NCBI GenBank assembly: GCA_030263275.1
Contig: SZOR01000031.1
Span: 1-38,384 of the forward strand
Reading direction: 5' to 3'
DNA length: 38,384 nucleotides
Source of the DNA: DSNY01 sp016861185
GTDB taxonomy: Bacteria; Pseudomonadota; Gammaproteobacteria; Burkholderiales; Burkholderiaceae_F
A program made the translations under genes and the position numbers. How positions within the stretch are numbered: the first letter of the stretch is position 1; every line of letters begins with the position of its first letter. Below the pieces are notes generated by a model. The model did no database searches, was not told the DNA's origin, and saw only the letters and a list, made by a program, of their open reading frames with translations. This document shows positions 1 through 8,672 of this stretch, one piece after another.

Positions 1-999
1 CGAAAGCTGCACGCCGTACGGCGCGACGCGCACCTTCGCCGGCTCGTCGCGGAGGACGCGCGCGAGGTTGCGGAAGTACGGCTCGTCGAGCCGCAACGGA
101 AAACGGCGCGTCAGCCGCGCTTCGTGCCAGCGGGCGCCGAGCGCGAGCAGCAGCCGCGGCGCGAGCACGACGAGCGCCACCGTCGTCGCGAACAGATGCA
201 GCCACGGCGCGGCGTTGACGCCGCCGCCCGCCGAGAAGCGCAACGCCTCGAAGCCGGTCGCGTCCGGCAGCGCGATGCCCGTAATCGCCGCGGCCGGCGC
301 GAGCGCCGTCGCGAGCAGCGCGTGCACCGCGCGGGCGTCGAGGAACGTGCTCTCCCATCCGGCCCGATACTCGAACGCGAGCCCGCGCAGGTACATGCCG
401 GCGAGCAGCCCGAGCGCCAGCGCGATCGCCGCGACGTGCAGCACGCGGCCCACGCGCGCCGCGACGAGCGGCGCGCAGGCGCGGGTCCACTCGGCGACGA
501 ACAGGACGAGCGGCGGCGACGCGACCGCGGGCGCCTGACGGTGCAGCAGGCGCGCGAACGCGCGCGCCAGCGGGCCGGGTCCGCGCGCGCGCTCGGCGAA
601 CGGTCCGAGTGCGGCGCGCATCGCGATCAGCAGATACAGCGCCAGGTTCCAGGCGAGCAGCGCGGCGAGCGGCGGCGCGAGCAGGTTGATCCGCTGCGCC
701 GGCCCGATCGCGTCGATCGCGACGCCGGCCGCGAAAGCGAGCACGGCGATCGCCGTGCCGAGCCACGGCCGCCACGCCAACGCGCGCAACGCGCGCCCGA
801 CGTTGCGGTCACGGCTCGCGAGCCGCTCGACCGCCAGTGCCGCGCGCCGCGCGACGAAGCGATCGAGCGGCGCGCCCGCGCCTTCCACCTCGGCCGCGGC
901 GCGGCTTGCCCACGCGCGATCCTCGTCGCTCCAGCCCGAGCCCGGTGTGGTCTCGAACGCGCGCAGCAGCAGCACCTTGCGTGCGGCGGATTCGTTCAT
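1..999 (-). CDS. DUF2868 domain membrane protein, C-terminus cut off by the window edge
   Basis: The frame is open from the ATG at 999 to the window edge, giving 333 codons without a stop, so the 3' end lies outside. The protein starts MNESAARKVLLLRAFE and has an acidic/basic N-terminal stretch. It then has hydrophobic segments near residues 78-98 and 105-127 and further ones around 180-205, 220-240 and 265-285, so it should sit in the inner membrane. The overall pattern matches DUF2868 proteins, whose function is unknown. In related genomes a DUF3482 GTPase-like gene usually follows; that would lie left of this window. The start is 7 bases after the stop of the LysR gene, so the two are probably co-transcribed. 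The family assignment comes from memory of the pattern rather than a search. Confidence 0.72.
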   Translation of the reverse strand, partial: MNESAARKVLLLRAFETTPGSGWSDEDRAWASRAAAEVEGAGAPLDRFVARRAALAVERLASRDRNVGRALRALAWRPWLGTAIAVLAFAAGVAIDAIGPAQRINLLAPPLAALLAWNLALYLLIAMRAALGPFAERARGPGPLARAFARLLHRQAPAVASPPLVLFVAEWTRACAPLVAARVGRVLHVAAIALALGLLAGMYLRGLAFEYRAGWESTFLDARAVHALLATALAPAAAITGIALPDATGFEALRFSAGGGVNAAPWLHLFATTVALVVLAPRLLLALGARWHEARLTRRFPLRLDEPYFRNLARVLRDEPAKVRVAPYGVQLS

Positions 1000-1006
1000 G
1001 TTTTTC

Positions 1007-1921
1007 TCATGTGGCGCGCCGCAATGTCGCCTGCCGCGGCCGGCGGGCGCGCAGCAGTTGATACATTGCCTGCGCGGCGGCCGACAAGCTCGCGTTGCGC
1101 CGGCGCACCAGGTAGATGGTCCGTTGCAGCTCGAAGCCGCTGAAGCGGCGCACGGCGAGATCCGGGTGCTGGAAGTGAAAGAGGGTGAGCGTCGGCACGA
1201 TCGTGATGCCCAGCCCCTGCACGACCATACCGGCCACCGTCGCCAGGTGCTCGACTTCGAGCACGGAGCGCATCTGCAATGGGTGCAGCTCCGCTTCCAG
1301 ATACTGCCGCACGCTGCTCGAGCGTTCGAGATGAATGAACGGATACGCGGCCGCATCGCGGATTCTGAGCGGACGCTTGGAGGCGAGCGGATGGTCGCGC
1401 CGGCACACCAGGCAGAAATCGTCGCGGGCGAGCTCCTCGGTTGCGAGATCGACCGCGTTCGGATCGGTCGACGCCAACGCCAGATCGGCGCGGCCATCGC
1501 GCACCTGCGCGATGCACTCCTCCGACAGCCGGTCCGCGAGCGCGAGGTCCACGCCCGGATACTTGTCGCGATACTCGGCGAACACGGCCGGCAGCCAGCC
1601 GGCGGCGAGCGAAGGCAGCGCGGCGATCGCCACGCGTCCCTTGCGCCGCGTTGCGTGTGCGCGGAAGTCTTCGACCAGATCGTCGAACTCGGCGAGCAGC
1701 CGCCGCGCCGCCGGTTCGAGCAGCTTTCCGGCCGGCGTCAGATCGACTTTGCGCGTGTCGCGGTCGAACAGCCGCGCACCGAGCGTCGATTCGATCGCGC
1801 GCACCTGCGCGCTGAACGCCGACTGCGACAGATGGCAGCGCTGCGCGGCACGGGTGAAGTTGCGCGTGTCCGCGAGTGCGAGAAAGGCGCGCAGATCGCG
1901 CGTCGAGAGATTGATCGGCAT
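1007..1921 (-). CDS. LysR-family transcriptional regulator
   Basis: This 304-residue DNA-binding regulator has the standard LysR length. Residues 1-65 form the winged helix-turn-helix (MPINLSTRDLRAFLALADT, then FTRAAQRCHLSQSAFSAQVR). The effector-binding domain follows from about residue 90. The frame is open further upstream, but the ATG at 1921 gives the canonical LysR N-terminus and the extra residues look non-coding. It is divergent from the AtuA cluster, with 80 bp between start codons, which is the usual arrangement for a LysR regulator and its target. An inverted repeat in that gap is a plausible operator for both genes. The inducer cannot be read from the sequence; a metabolite of the neighbouring esterase/AtuA cluster is an inference. 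Confidence 0.93.
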   Translation of the reverse strand: MPINLSTRDLRAFLALADTRNFTRAAQRCHLSQSAFSAQVRAIESTLGARLFDRDTRKVDLTPAGKLLEPAARRLLAEFDDLVEDFRAHATRRKGRVAIAALPSLAAGWLPAVFAEYRDKYPGVDLALADRLSEECIAQVRDGRADLALASTDPNAVDLATEELARDDFCLVCRRDHPLASKRPLRIRDAAAYPFIHLERSSSVRQYLEAELHPLQMRSVLEVEHLATVAGMVVQGLGITIVPTLTLFHFQHPDLAVRRFSGFELQRTIYLVRRRNASLSAAAQAMYQLLRARRPRQATLRRAT

Positions 1922-1940
1922 CGCCGCGCAATCTAGCTGA

Positions 1941-1963
1941 ACTTTCGATTTCACTGCAAAGTG
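1941..1963. promoter_or_regulatory. Candidate LysR operator in the divergent intergenic region
   Basis: ACTTT at 1941-1945 and AAAGT at 1958-1962 form an inverted repeat with a 12-base spacer. A second, nested repeat is CACT-N4-AGTG at 1952-1963. The LysR family typically binds an interrupted dyad containing T-N11-A, and this is the only clear dyad in the 80-bp gap. It begins 20 bases upstream of the LysR ATG, so binding could repress lysR and regulate the AtuA cluster. No footprint-level evidence can be seen from sequence. Confidence 0.4.
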
Positions 1964-2001
1964 CCGGCAGCCTAGTCTCCCCCGATGTTCGAGGCAGACG
2001 C

Positions 2002-3348
2002 ATGGACGGGTTGCTGATCGGCGCGGCCGCGGGTTTTTCGGGCGACCGGCTCGACGCCGCGGAAGCGGTGGTCGCGACGCTGATCGCGCGCCGTCGGCCC
2101 GCGGCACTGATCTTCGAGACGCTGGCGGAACGCACGCTGGCGCTCGCGCAGTTGCGCCGGCGCGCCGATCCCGACGCGGGCTACGAGCCCCATCTCGAAC
2201 GCCTGCTGCGGCCGGTGCTTGCGCGCTGCCTTGCGCACGGCATCAGGATTGTCGGCAACTTCGGTGCGGCCAATCCGCACGCTGCCGCGAAGCGCGTAGT
2301 GCACCTGGCGCGCGAGCTGGGCGTGCGCACGCCGCGCGTGGCGGTGGTGACCGGCGACGACGTCTCCGGTGCCGAGTTTCGCCCGCTGCTCGCACAGCAG
2401 CTCGGCGGCGTGCTCGAGCGCATCGAGATCGTCAGCGCCAACGCGTATCTCGGCGCGGAGTCGATCGCGGCGGCGCTGCGCGAGGGCGCCGACGTGGTGG
2501 TGGCCGGGCGCGTTTCTGATCCGTCGCTGACGCTGGGGCCGGCGCTCGCGCATTTCGGCTGGCGGTTGGACGACTGGGACCGGCTGGCGCGCGCGACGAT
2601 GGCCGGCCATCTGCTCGAATGCGGCGCCCAGGTCACCGGCGGCTACTTTGCCGATCCCGGCTACAAGGACGTGCCCGATCCGCACGCGGTCGGCTTTCCG
2701 ATCGCGGAGATCGATGCGGACGGCAATTGCGTGATCGGCAAGGCCGACCGCACCGGCGGCCTCGTCGACGCGTTGACGGTCAAGGAACAGTTGCTGTACG
2801 AGATCCACGATCCGGCGGCGTATCTCACACCCGACGTGATCGCCGATATCACTGAAGCGGAAGTGCGCGAAGTCGGACCCGACCGCGTGCTGCTGACGGG
2901 CGTGCGCGGTCATCCGCGCCCGGACACGCTGAAGGTCAACGTGTTCTACGAGGGCGGCTGGCTCGGCGAAGGCGAGATCTCCTACGCCGGCCCGGGAGCG
3001 GAAGCACGCGCGCGGCTCGCCGCCGACGTGCTGCGCCGGCGCCTGCAGGGGTTATCCCTGCGCATCGACCTGATCGGCGCGGTGAGCGTGTTGGCCGACG
3101 ACGGCGGCCGCCTGCTCGCCGCGACGCCATCGGCGGAACGAACCGACATCCGGTTGCGCGTCGCCGCCGCACATGCGGAGCGCGCTGCGGTCGAGCGCCT
3201 AGCCGACGAAGTCACCGCGCTTTACACCTGCGGGCCCGCAGGCGGCGGCGGCGTGCGCACCGGCGTGCGCCAGCGGCTGCAGACGTTGTCCAGCCTGCTG
3301 CCGCGCGCGGCGATCGCCGCGCGCCACGAATTCGTCGAGGCGCCATGA
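2002..3348 (+). CDS. AtuA-family (DUF1446) protein of acyclic terpene utilisation type
   Basis: This 448-residue protein shows typical AtuA/DUF1446 blocks: MDGLLIGAAAGFSGDRLDAA at the start, VGNFGAANPHAAA near residue 88, GRVSDPSLTLGPALAHFGW near 168-186, and GHLLECGAQVTGGYFADPGYK near 202-222. AtuA is needed for citronellol/geraniol catabolism in Pseudomonas, but its reaction is not known, and many DUF1446 proteins sit in unrelated catabolic clusters. The start ATG follows a GAGGCAG stretch. In many species DUF1446 is fused to a small C-terminal domain; here that domain is a separate gene whose ATG overlaps this stop codon by 4 bases. It heads a cluster with a Bug receptor and two hydrolases, divergent from a LysR gene. 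The specific substrate is unknown. Confidence 0.88.
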   Translation: MDGLLIGAAAGFSGDRLDAAEAVVATLIARRRPAALIFETLAERTLALAQLRRRADPDAGYEPHLERLLRPVLARCLAHGIRIVGNFGAANPHAAAKRVVHLARELGVRTPRVAVVTGDDVSGAEFRPLLAQQLGGVLERIEIVSANAYLGAESIAAALREGADVVVAGRVSDPSLTLGPALAHFGWRLDDWDRLARATMAGHLLECGAQVTGGYFADPGYKDVPDPHAVGFPIAEIDADGNCVIGKADRTGGLVDALTVKEQLLYEIHDPAAYLTPDVIADITEAEVREVGPDRVLLTGVRGHPRPDTLKVNVFYEGGWLGEGEISYAGPGAEARARLAADVLRRRLQGLSLRIDLIGAVSVLADDGGRLLAATPSAERTDIRLRVAAAHAERAAVERLADEVTALYTCGPAGGGGVRTGVRQRLQTLSSLLPRAAIAARHEFVEAP

Positions 3349-3704
3349 GCGAACGAATCGTCGTGCCGTTGCGGCGCGCCGCGCACGCGCGCACCGGCGA
3401 CAAGGGCAACCGCTCCAACATCAGCGTGATCGCGTATCACCCGGATCTCTTTCCGCTGATCGTCGAGCAGATCACCGAGCAGGCGGTCGCCGGGCATTTC
3501 GCCTTTCGCCGGCCGACGCGCGTCACGCGTTACGTGCTGCCGAAGCTGCAGGCGCTGAACTTCGTGCTCGACGACGTGCTCGACGGCGGCGTCAACGACG
3601 CGCTGAACCTCGACTCGCACGGCAAGACGCTCGCGTTCCACTTGCTCGCGCTGCCGCTCGAAGTGCCCGCACGTCTGGTGCCGCTGCTGCGCGGACCGAC
3701 CTGA
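3345..3704 (+). CDS. AtuA-related small protein (AtuA-like C-terminal domain)
   Basis: This 119-residue protein corresponds to the small domain found at the C-terminus of longer AtuA-type proteins. It contains the characteristic ARTGDKGNRSNISVIAY block at about residues 14-30, followed by RPTRVTRYVLPKLQALNFVL and a GGVNDALNLDSHGKTLAFHLL block. Its ATG overlaps the stop of the preceding AtuA gene (ATGA), so the two are translationally coupled and probably form one complex. It has no signal peptide or membrane segment, so it is cytoplasmic. The molecular function is unknown; the GDKGN motif is the most conserved part of the family. Confidence 0.87.
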   Translation: MSERIVVPLRRAAHARTGDKGNRSNISVIAYHPDLFPLIVEQITEQAVAGHFAFRRPTRVTRYVLPKLQALNFVLDDVLDGGVNDALNLDSHGKTLAFHLLALPLEVPARLVPLLRGPT

Positions 3705-3732
3705 TTTCCGACCCACACGCCAAGGAGAACCG

Positions 3733-4695
3733 ATGAAGAGACTCTTTTCCGCTGCCGCCGGCGCGCTCGCGCTGGCACTCGCTGCGCCTGCGTCCGCGCA
3801 GACCTATCCGGCCAAATCGATCACGTTCGTCGTGCCGTTCGCCGCCGGCAGCGCGACCGACCAGCTCGCGCGCGCGCTCGGCCAGTCGGTCAATGCCGAG
3901 ACCGGCCAGCCGGTCGTCGTCGACAACAAGCCGGGAGCCAATGGCTTCATCGGCGCGCAGGCGGTTGCCAAGGCCGCGCCCGACGGCTACACGGTGTTCA
4001 TCACGACCAACACGACGCATGCCGCCAACGAGCACCTGTTCAAGAAGCTGCCTTACGACCCGGTCAAGGACTTTGCGCCGGTGACGGGGCTCGCGAAGGG
4101 CGCGCAGATCATGGTCGTCAATCCGAACTCGCCGTACAAGACGGTGGCCGAGTTCATCGCGGCCGCGAAGAAAGAGCCGGGCAAGCTCACGTTCGGCAGC
4201 GGCAGCTCGTCGAGCCGAATCGCCGGCGAACTGCTGCAGCAGATGGCCGGCATCCAGTTGCTGCACGTGCCGTACAAGAGCAACCCGCTCGCGATCACCG
4301 ATCTGCTCGGCGGCCAGATCCACATGATGATCACCGACATGGCCACGGGCATGCCGCAGGTGAAGGCCGGCAAGCTGCGCGCGCTCGGCGTCTCGTCTTT
4401 GAAGCGCTCGTCGCTCGCGCCCGACGTGCCGACGATCGCCGAGGCCGGCGTGCCCGGCTACGAGATGGGCTTCTGGTTCGCCGCCTACGTGCCGGCCGGC
4501 ACGCCGCCCGCGGTCGTGAAGCGGTTGAACGAGTTACTGGTCAAGGCAGCCGGCAGTGCGAGCGCGAAGAGCCTGTTCGAATCGACCGGCTTCGAGGCGT
4601 TCACGACGACGCCCGAAGAACTCGCCAAGTTCCAGCTCGCCGAGAGCCGCAAGTGGCAGTCGATCATCAAGAAGGCGGGCATCGAGCCGGAGTGA
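3733..4695 (+). CDS. Bug-family (TctC-like) periplasmic solute-binding receptor
   Basis: This 320-residue exported binding protein starts after a strong AAGGAGA ribosome site. Residues 1-22 are a Sec signal peptide ending in ASAQ. The mature protein begins TYPAKSITFVVPFAAGSATDQLARALG, the hallmark of tripartite tricarboxylate transporter receptors. The later GNxG/GSxS ligand loops are visible (LTFGSGSSSSRIAGELLQQM, HVPYKSNP). Members bind carboxylates and other small organic compounds. There are no TctA/TctB membrane genes nearby, which is usual for the expanded Bug family of Burkholderiales. Its place between the AtuA pair and two hydrolases suggests it captures the substrate or a breakdown product of this cluster. 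Confidence 0.93.
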   Translation: MKRLFSAAAGALALALAAPASAQTYPAKSITFVVPFAAGSATDQLARALGQSVNAETGQPVVVDNKPGANGFIGAQAVAKAAPDGYTVFITTNTTHAANEHLFKKLPYDPVKDFAPVTGLAKGAQIMVVNPNSPYKTVAEFIAAAKKEPGKLTFGSGSSSSRIAGELLQQMAGIQLLHVPYKSNPLAITDLLGGQIHMMITDMATGMPQVKAGKLRALGVSSLKRSSLAPDVPTIAEAGVPGYEMGFWFAAYVPAGTPPAVVKRLNELLVKAAGSASAKSLFESTGFEAFTTTPEELAKFQLAESRKWQSIIKKAGIEPE

Positions 4696-4803
4696 GCCTC
4701 ACCGAGTGACACGGCGCGGCAATTCCGTCACCGAACACGACTCAGCTGGCGCGAATGGCCGGCGCCGGCGCAGCGTTGCCCATAAGACCACAGGAGACAC
4801 GAC

Positions 4804-6426
4804 ATGCCCACTCGTTCCACAGCCTCGCCATTGGCGGTTGCCGCAACCGCGCTTGCGCTGGCACTGCTCGCGGGATGCAGCGGTGACGACGGCGATGCCG
4901 CTGCTGCGGCTCCGACGCCCAAGGCCTGCGACACCGCCGCACTTGCCGGGCTAAAGCTCGACAACGCGGCCATCAAGGCCGCGACCGCGATCTCTGCCGG
5001 AAGCTACACGCCGCCGGGCCGAACGACACCGCTGACCAACCTACCGGCGTTCTGCCGCATCGAAGCGAAGGCCTCCCCGACGAGCGATTCGCTGATCAAT
5101 TTCGAGGTGTGGGTGCCGGCCGGCGCCGCTTGGAACGGCAAGCTGGTCACCACGGGTAACGGCGGCTACAGCCCGGCGCTCAACTACACCGACATGGCCT
5201 ACGCGATGCGGCAGGGTTATGCCGTGATCGGCGGCGACACTGGACACCAGTCGACCGATCCGAACGAGATGTTCTGGGGCGTGGGTCATCCGGAGAGAAT
5301 CATCGACTGGGGTACGCGCTCGATCCATGCGATCACGGAACCCGGCAAAAGCATCATCGGCGAGCTGCAGGCGAAGGCCCCGAGCCGCGCCTACTACTAC
5401 GGCTGCTCTACTGGCGGGCACCAAGGTTACGCCGAGATGCAGCGCTATCCGCAGGACTTCGACGGCGTGATCGCCGGCGCGCCAGGCAACAACCGCGTGC
5501 GGCTGAACATCGAGTTCATGTACCGGTTTATGGCCAACCGCAATGCCGGCGACAACGCGACGGTGATCCTGTCGCCCGCGAAGGCGGCGCTGGTCACAAG
5601 TCGGGCGATTGCCGCCTGCGATGCTCTGGACGGCGTCGCCGACGGCGTGATGGAGGATCCGCGCGCCTGCACCGCCGACAAGTTCAACGTCGACGCGCTG
5701 CTGTGCCAAGCGGGCGATGCCGCCGACTGCCTCACCGTCGAGCAACTCGCGGTCGTCAAGAAGATCTACGCCGGACCGAAGAACCCGCGCACGAATGCGC
5801 AGCTATATCCCGGCTATCCGGTCGGCAGCGAAGCCGGCTGGCCCGCTTACTGGGGCGCAACCGAGCCTGTGCGCGCCGACTTCTGGCGGCTGTGGGTCTA
5901 TGAGAACCCGCAGTGGAACTGGTGGACGTTCGACTACGACCGTGACGTGATGTTCGCCGACGCCAAGGTGGGCTACATGGTCGACCAGGTAAATCCGGAT
6001 CTCGCCGCATTCAAGGCGCGCGGCGGTAAGGCGATCGTGTATCACGGCTGGCAGGATCCCGTGGTTAACCCGCTCGACACGATCGCGTACTACGAGCAGG
6101 TCAAGGCGCTCCAAGGCTCGCAGGCCGAGATCGACAAGTTCTTGCGACTCTTTCTCGTGCCTGGCATGGGGCACTGCGGTGGCGGCGCGGGCGCAACGAA
6201 CTTCGGCAACCAGGGCAGCCCGTCGCCCGCGGTTTCTGCCGATCGGGACGTGCTGATGGCCCTGGATCGTTGGGTCGAGCAAGGCGTGGCACCCGATTCG
6301 ATCGTTGCCTCGCGCGTGGTCGGCGGCAACGCGGTGCGCACGCGACCGCTATGCGCCTATCCGAAGAAGGCCGTCTACAGCGGCTCGGGCAGCACCGACG
6401 ACGCCGCGAACTTCAGCTGTCAGTGA
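4804..6426 (+). CDS. Tannase/feruloyl esterase family lipoprotein
   Basis: This 540-residue secreted esterase has a lipoprotein signal (LLAGC, lipidated Cys at residue 25), so it is probably anchored to a membrane. The nucleophile is Ser202 in YYYGCSTGG. Asp418 in HGWQDPVVNP and His457 in PGMGHCGGG complete the catalytic triad. Cys201 and Cys458, next to the catalytic Ser and His, form the CS-D-HC arrangement typical of tannases, feruloyl esterases and MHETase. The CDALDGVADGVMEDP segment resembles the calcium-binding loop of the lid domain. A GGAGA ribosome site precedes the ATG. Family members cleave esters of aromatic acids such as gallate, ferulate or terephthalate; which ester is used here cannot be told. 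Confidence 0.9.
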   Translation: MPTRSTASPLAVAATALALALLAGCSGDDGDAAAAAPTPKACDTAALAGLKLDNAAIKAATAISAGSYTPPGRTTPLTNLPAFCRIEAKASPTSDSLINFEVWVPAGAAWNGKLVTTGNGGYSPALNYTDMAYAMRQGYAVIGGDTGHQSTDPNEMFWGVGHPERIIDWGTRSIHAITEPGKSIIGELQAKAPSRAYYYGCSTGGHQGYAEMQRYPQDFDGVIAGAPGNNRVRLNIEFMYRFMANRNAGDNATVILSPAKAALVTSRAIAACDALDGVADGVMEDPRACTADKFNVDALLCQAGDAADCLTVEQLAVVKKIYAGPKNPRTNAQLYPGYPVGSEAGWPAYWGATEPVRADFWRLWVYENPQWNWWTFDYDRDVMFADAKVGYMVDQVNPDLAAFKARGGKAIVYHGWQDPVVNPLDTIAYYEQVKALQGSQAEIDKFLRLFLVPGMGHCGGGAGATNFGNQGSPSPAVSADRDVLMALDRWVEQGVAPDSIVASRVVGGNAVRTRPLCAYPKKAVYSGSGSTDDAANFSCQ

Positions 6427-6460
6427 GTCAGCGAGTCCCGCAAGGGCAAAGGAGGAACTC

Positions 6461-8560
6461 ATGTCACCGATCGCACTTCGCACAGCCGCCGTCGCGGCGG
6501 CGGTGCTCGCAACGTTGGGCACCGCCGATGCGCGCGTCACGCGCATCGTCATCGACCAGCAGATCCCCGAGGGAACGCCGCTCCCCGGCGTAGGCCAATA
6601 CGAGCGGCTGAACGGCCGGGTCTTCGGGGAGCTGGATCCGCTCGACCGGCGCAACGCGATCATCCAGGACATCGTGCTCGCGCCGCGGAACGCGCGCGGC
6701 AACGTCGAGTACGTTGCCACGTTCTCGCTCGTCAAGCCGATCGACATGTCGAAGGCCAGCGGCGTGCTGCAGTATCGCGTCGTCAATCGCGGCAACAGCA
6801 CCGCGCTGGCGCAAGCCGGGCCTGAGGGTCACGTTCAGCTGGTGAGCGGCTGGCAGGGCGACGTCACGCCCACGGCGTTCAACCAGACGATCCAGCTGCC
6901 GATCGCGAAGAACCCGGACGGTTCGCCGATCACAGGACCGATCCTCGTTCGCTTCTGGAACGTCAGCGGCAGCACGGCGAGCATGGGCAACCCGTTCGGC
7001 GGGCCGAACCGCTATCCACCGGTCACGCTCGACACCACGCAGGCCACGCTGACGAGCCGTTCCTCGGAGCTGTTAAGCGGCGGCGCGCACGGTCCGATCA
7101 CGACGATTGCGAGCGCCGACTGGGCTTTCGCCGACTGCCGCACCGTGCCGTTTCCCGGCACGCCGGATCCGACGCGCGTGTGCCTGAAGAACGGCTTCGA
7201 TCCGGCCAAGCTGTATGAAGTCGTGTTCACCGGCAAGGATCCGCTGGTGCTCGGCATTGGGTTCGCCGCGACGCGCGACATCAACTCGTTCTTTCGTTAC
7301 GCGACGCACGACGACTTCGGCACCGCCAATCCGATCGCCCACGCGATCAGATACGCGGTGAGTCGCGGCACGTCGCAGTCGGGCAACTTCATCAAGACCT
7401 TCATCCACCTCGGCTTCAACGAAGACGAGGCCGGCAGACAAGTCTGGGACGGCGCGTGGCCGTACATCGCCGCGCGGCAGAACCCGACGAACTTCCGCTT
7501 CGCCGTGCCCGGCGGTGCGGCAGGCATCAACGAACCCGGCAGCGAGCCGATCCTGTGGTGGCACAACTGGCCGGATCAGGCGCGCAACCGCCATCCAGGC
7601 AGCCTGCTTGATCGCTGCCGCGCGACCAACACTTGCCCAAAGATCTTCGAGACCTTCGGTTCGACCGAGTTCTGGGATCTGCGCATGTCGCCGGGCCTGG
7701 TCGGCACGAATGCCAAGAAGGACATTCCGCTGCCGCCGAACGTGCGGCGCTACTACTACCCGGGTACGAGTCACGGCGGCGGCCCCGGCGGCTTCGCCGT
7801 CGCGCAGCCGATCGCCGGGGGCTGCACGTTGCCACGCAATCCGAACCCGCACACGGAGACGGAGCGGGCATTGCTTATCGCGTTCCTCGACTGGGTGACG
7901 AAAGGCGTGGAGCCTCCCGCGAGCCGCTATCCGACGCTGAAAGAAGGATTGCTGGTTCCGGCAACGAAAGCGGCGACCGGGTTTCCGACGATCCCGTTCC
8001 CGGGGTTGCCGGCGAACGTGCCGGACGGCCTCGTCAATCACGTGCTCGACTACGACTTCGGGTCCGAGCTGAACTACAACGACCTCACCGGCGTGATCAC
8101 GCTGCAGCCGCCAGTCATCAAGCAGGTGCTGCCCACGCTCGTGGTTAAGATGGACGCCGACGGGAACGAGATCGGCGGCGTGCCTTCCGTGCTGCATCAG
8201 GCGCCGCTCGGCACGTATCTTGGCTTCAATATCCGCGCCTCCGGCTTCTACGCCGGGCAGATCTGCGACTTCACGGGCGGCTACGTGCCGTTCGCGCGCA
8301 CGCGGGCCGAGCGCATCGCCGCCGGCGATCCGCGCCCCTCGCTCGAGGAGCGCTACGGCAGTCAGGAGGGCTACAGTTGCGTCGTCGCGCGCGCGGCGCA
8401 CCAAGCCGTGGCAGAACGGTTCCTGCTGCCGGCGGATGCGGCCACATTGATCGCGCAGGCGGCGGCAGCAAACGTGCTGCCGAGCGATCCCGACCACCCG
8501 GTCGCCCGCGCGCTGTGCGCGGTGCCGGCGCCTGGCGGGCCCGGCAAGGACCCGAGGTAG
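6461..8560 (+). CDS. Secreted alpha/beta hydrolase domain protein
   Basis: This 699-residue protein is preceded by AAAGGAGG and starts at the ATG at 6461; the longer frame upstream overlaps the tannase gene and lacks a ribosome site. Residues 1-24 look like a signal peptide (ALRTAAVAAAVLATLGTADA). The serine-nucleophile region is SRGTSQSGNF at about 301-310, and a probable catalytic His lies in YYPGTSHGGG at about 430-440. The overall pattern matches a family annotated only as an alpha/beta hydrolase domain protein. It lies 34 bp after the tannase gene and is probably co-transcribed with it, which suggests successive periplasmic ester or amide cleavage. The substrate is unknown. Confidence 0.83.
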   Translation: MSPIALRTAAVAAAVLATLGTADARVTRIVIDQQIPEGTPLPGVGQYERLNGRVFGELDPLDRRNAIIQDIVLAPRNARGNVEYVATFSLVKPIDMSKASGVLQYRVVNRGNSTALAQAGPEGHVQLVSGWQGDVTPTAFNQTIQLPIAKNPDGSPITGPILVRFWNVSGSTASMGNPFGGPNRYPPVTLDTTQATLTSRSSELLSGGAHGPITTIASADWAFADCRTVPFPGTPDPTRVCLKNGFDPAKLYEVVFTGKDPLVLGIGFAATRDINSFFRYATHDDFGTANPIAHAIRYAVSRGTSQSGNFIKTFIHLGFNEDEAGRQVWDGAWPYIAARQNPTNFRFAVPGGAAGINEPGSEPILWWHNWPDQARNRHPGSLLDRCRATNTCPKIFETFGSTEFWDLRMSPGLVGTNAKKDIPLPPNVRRYYYPGTSHGGGPGGFAVAQPIAGGCTLPRNPNPHTETERALLIAFLDWVTKGVEPPASRYPTLKEGLLVPATKAATGFPTIPFPGLPANVPDGLVNHVLDYDFGSELNYNDLTGVITLQPPVIKQVLPTLVVKMDADGNEIGGVPSVLHQAPLGTYLGFNIRASGFYAGQICDFTGGYVPFARTRAERIAAGDPRPSLEERYGSQEGYSCVVARAAHQAVAERFLLPADAATLIAQAAAANVLPSDPDHPVARALCAVPAPGGPGKDPR

Positions 8561-8622
8561 TCGAACTCCGCCGGCCAGTTGAGGGCGAGCGTCACGCGAC
8601 CACGCCCGCCCACGCCTGGTAG

Positions 8623-8671
8623 CGGCGCGCGAGCGACCGTCTTGGTCCGGCACGTACCGCGTCGCGCGCCG
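8623..8671. terminator. Possible bidirectional stem-loop between convergent genes
   Basis: CGGCGCGCGA at 8623-8632 pairs perfectly with TCGCGCGCCG at 8662-8671. A smaller hairpin, GACC-GTCTT-GGTC (8635-8647), lies inside. It sits in the 112-bp gap between the converging hydrolase and ychF genes. There is no T-run, so it is not a classical intrinsic terminator, and chance pairing is fairly likely at this GC content. Confidence 0.3.
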
Positions 8672-8672
8672 A

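Noticed and set aside
3733..4695. A complete tripartite tricarboxylate transporter
   Set aside because: Only the receptor is present at both Bug loci; no TctA or TctB membrane gene is encoded in the window.
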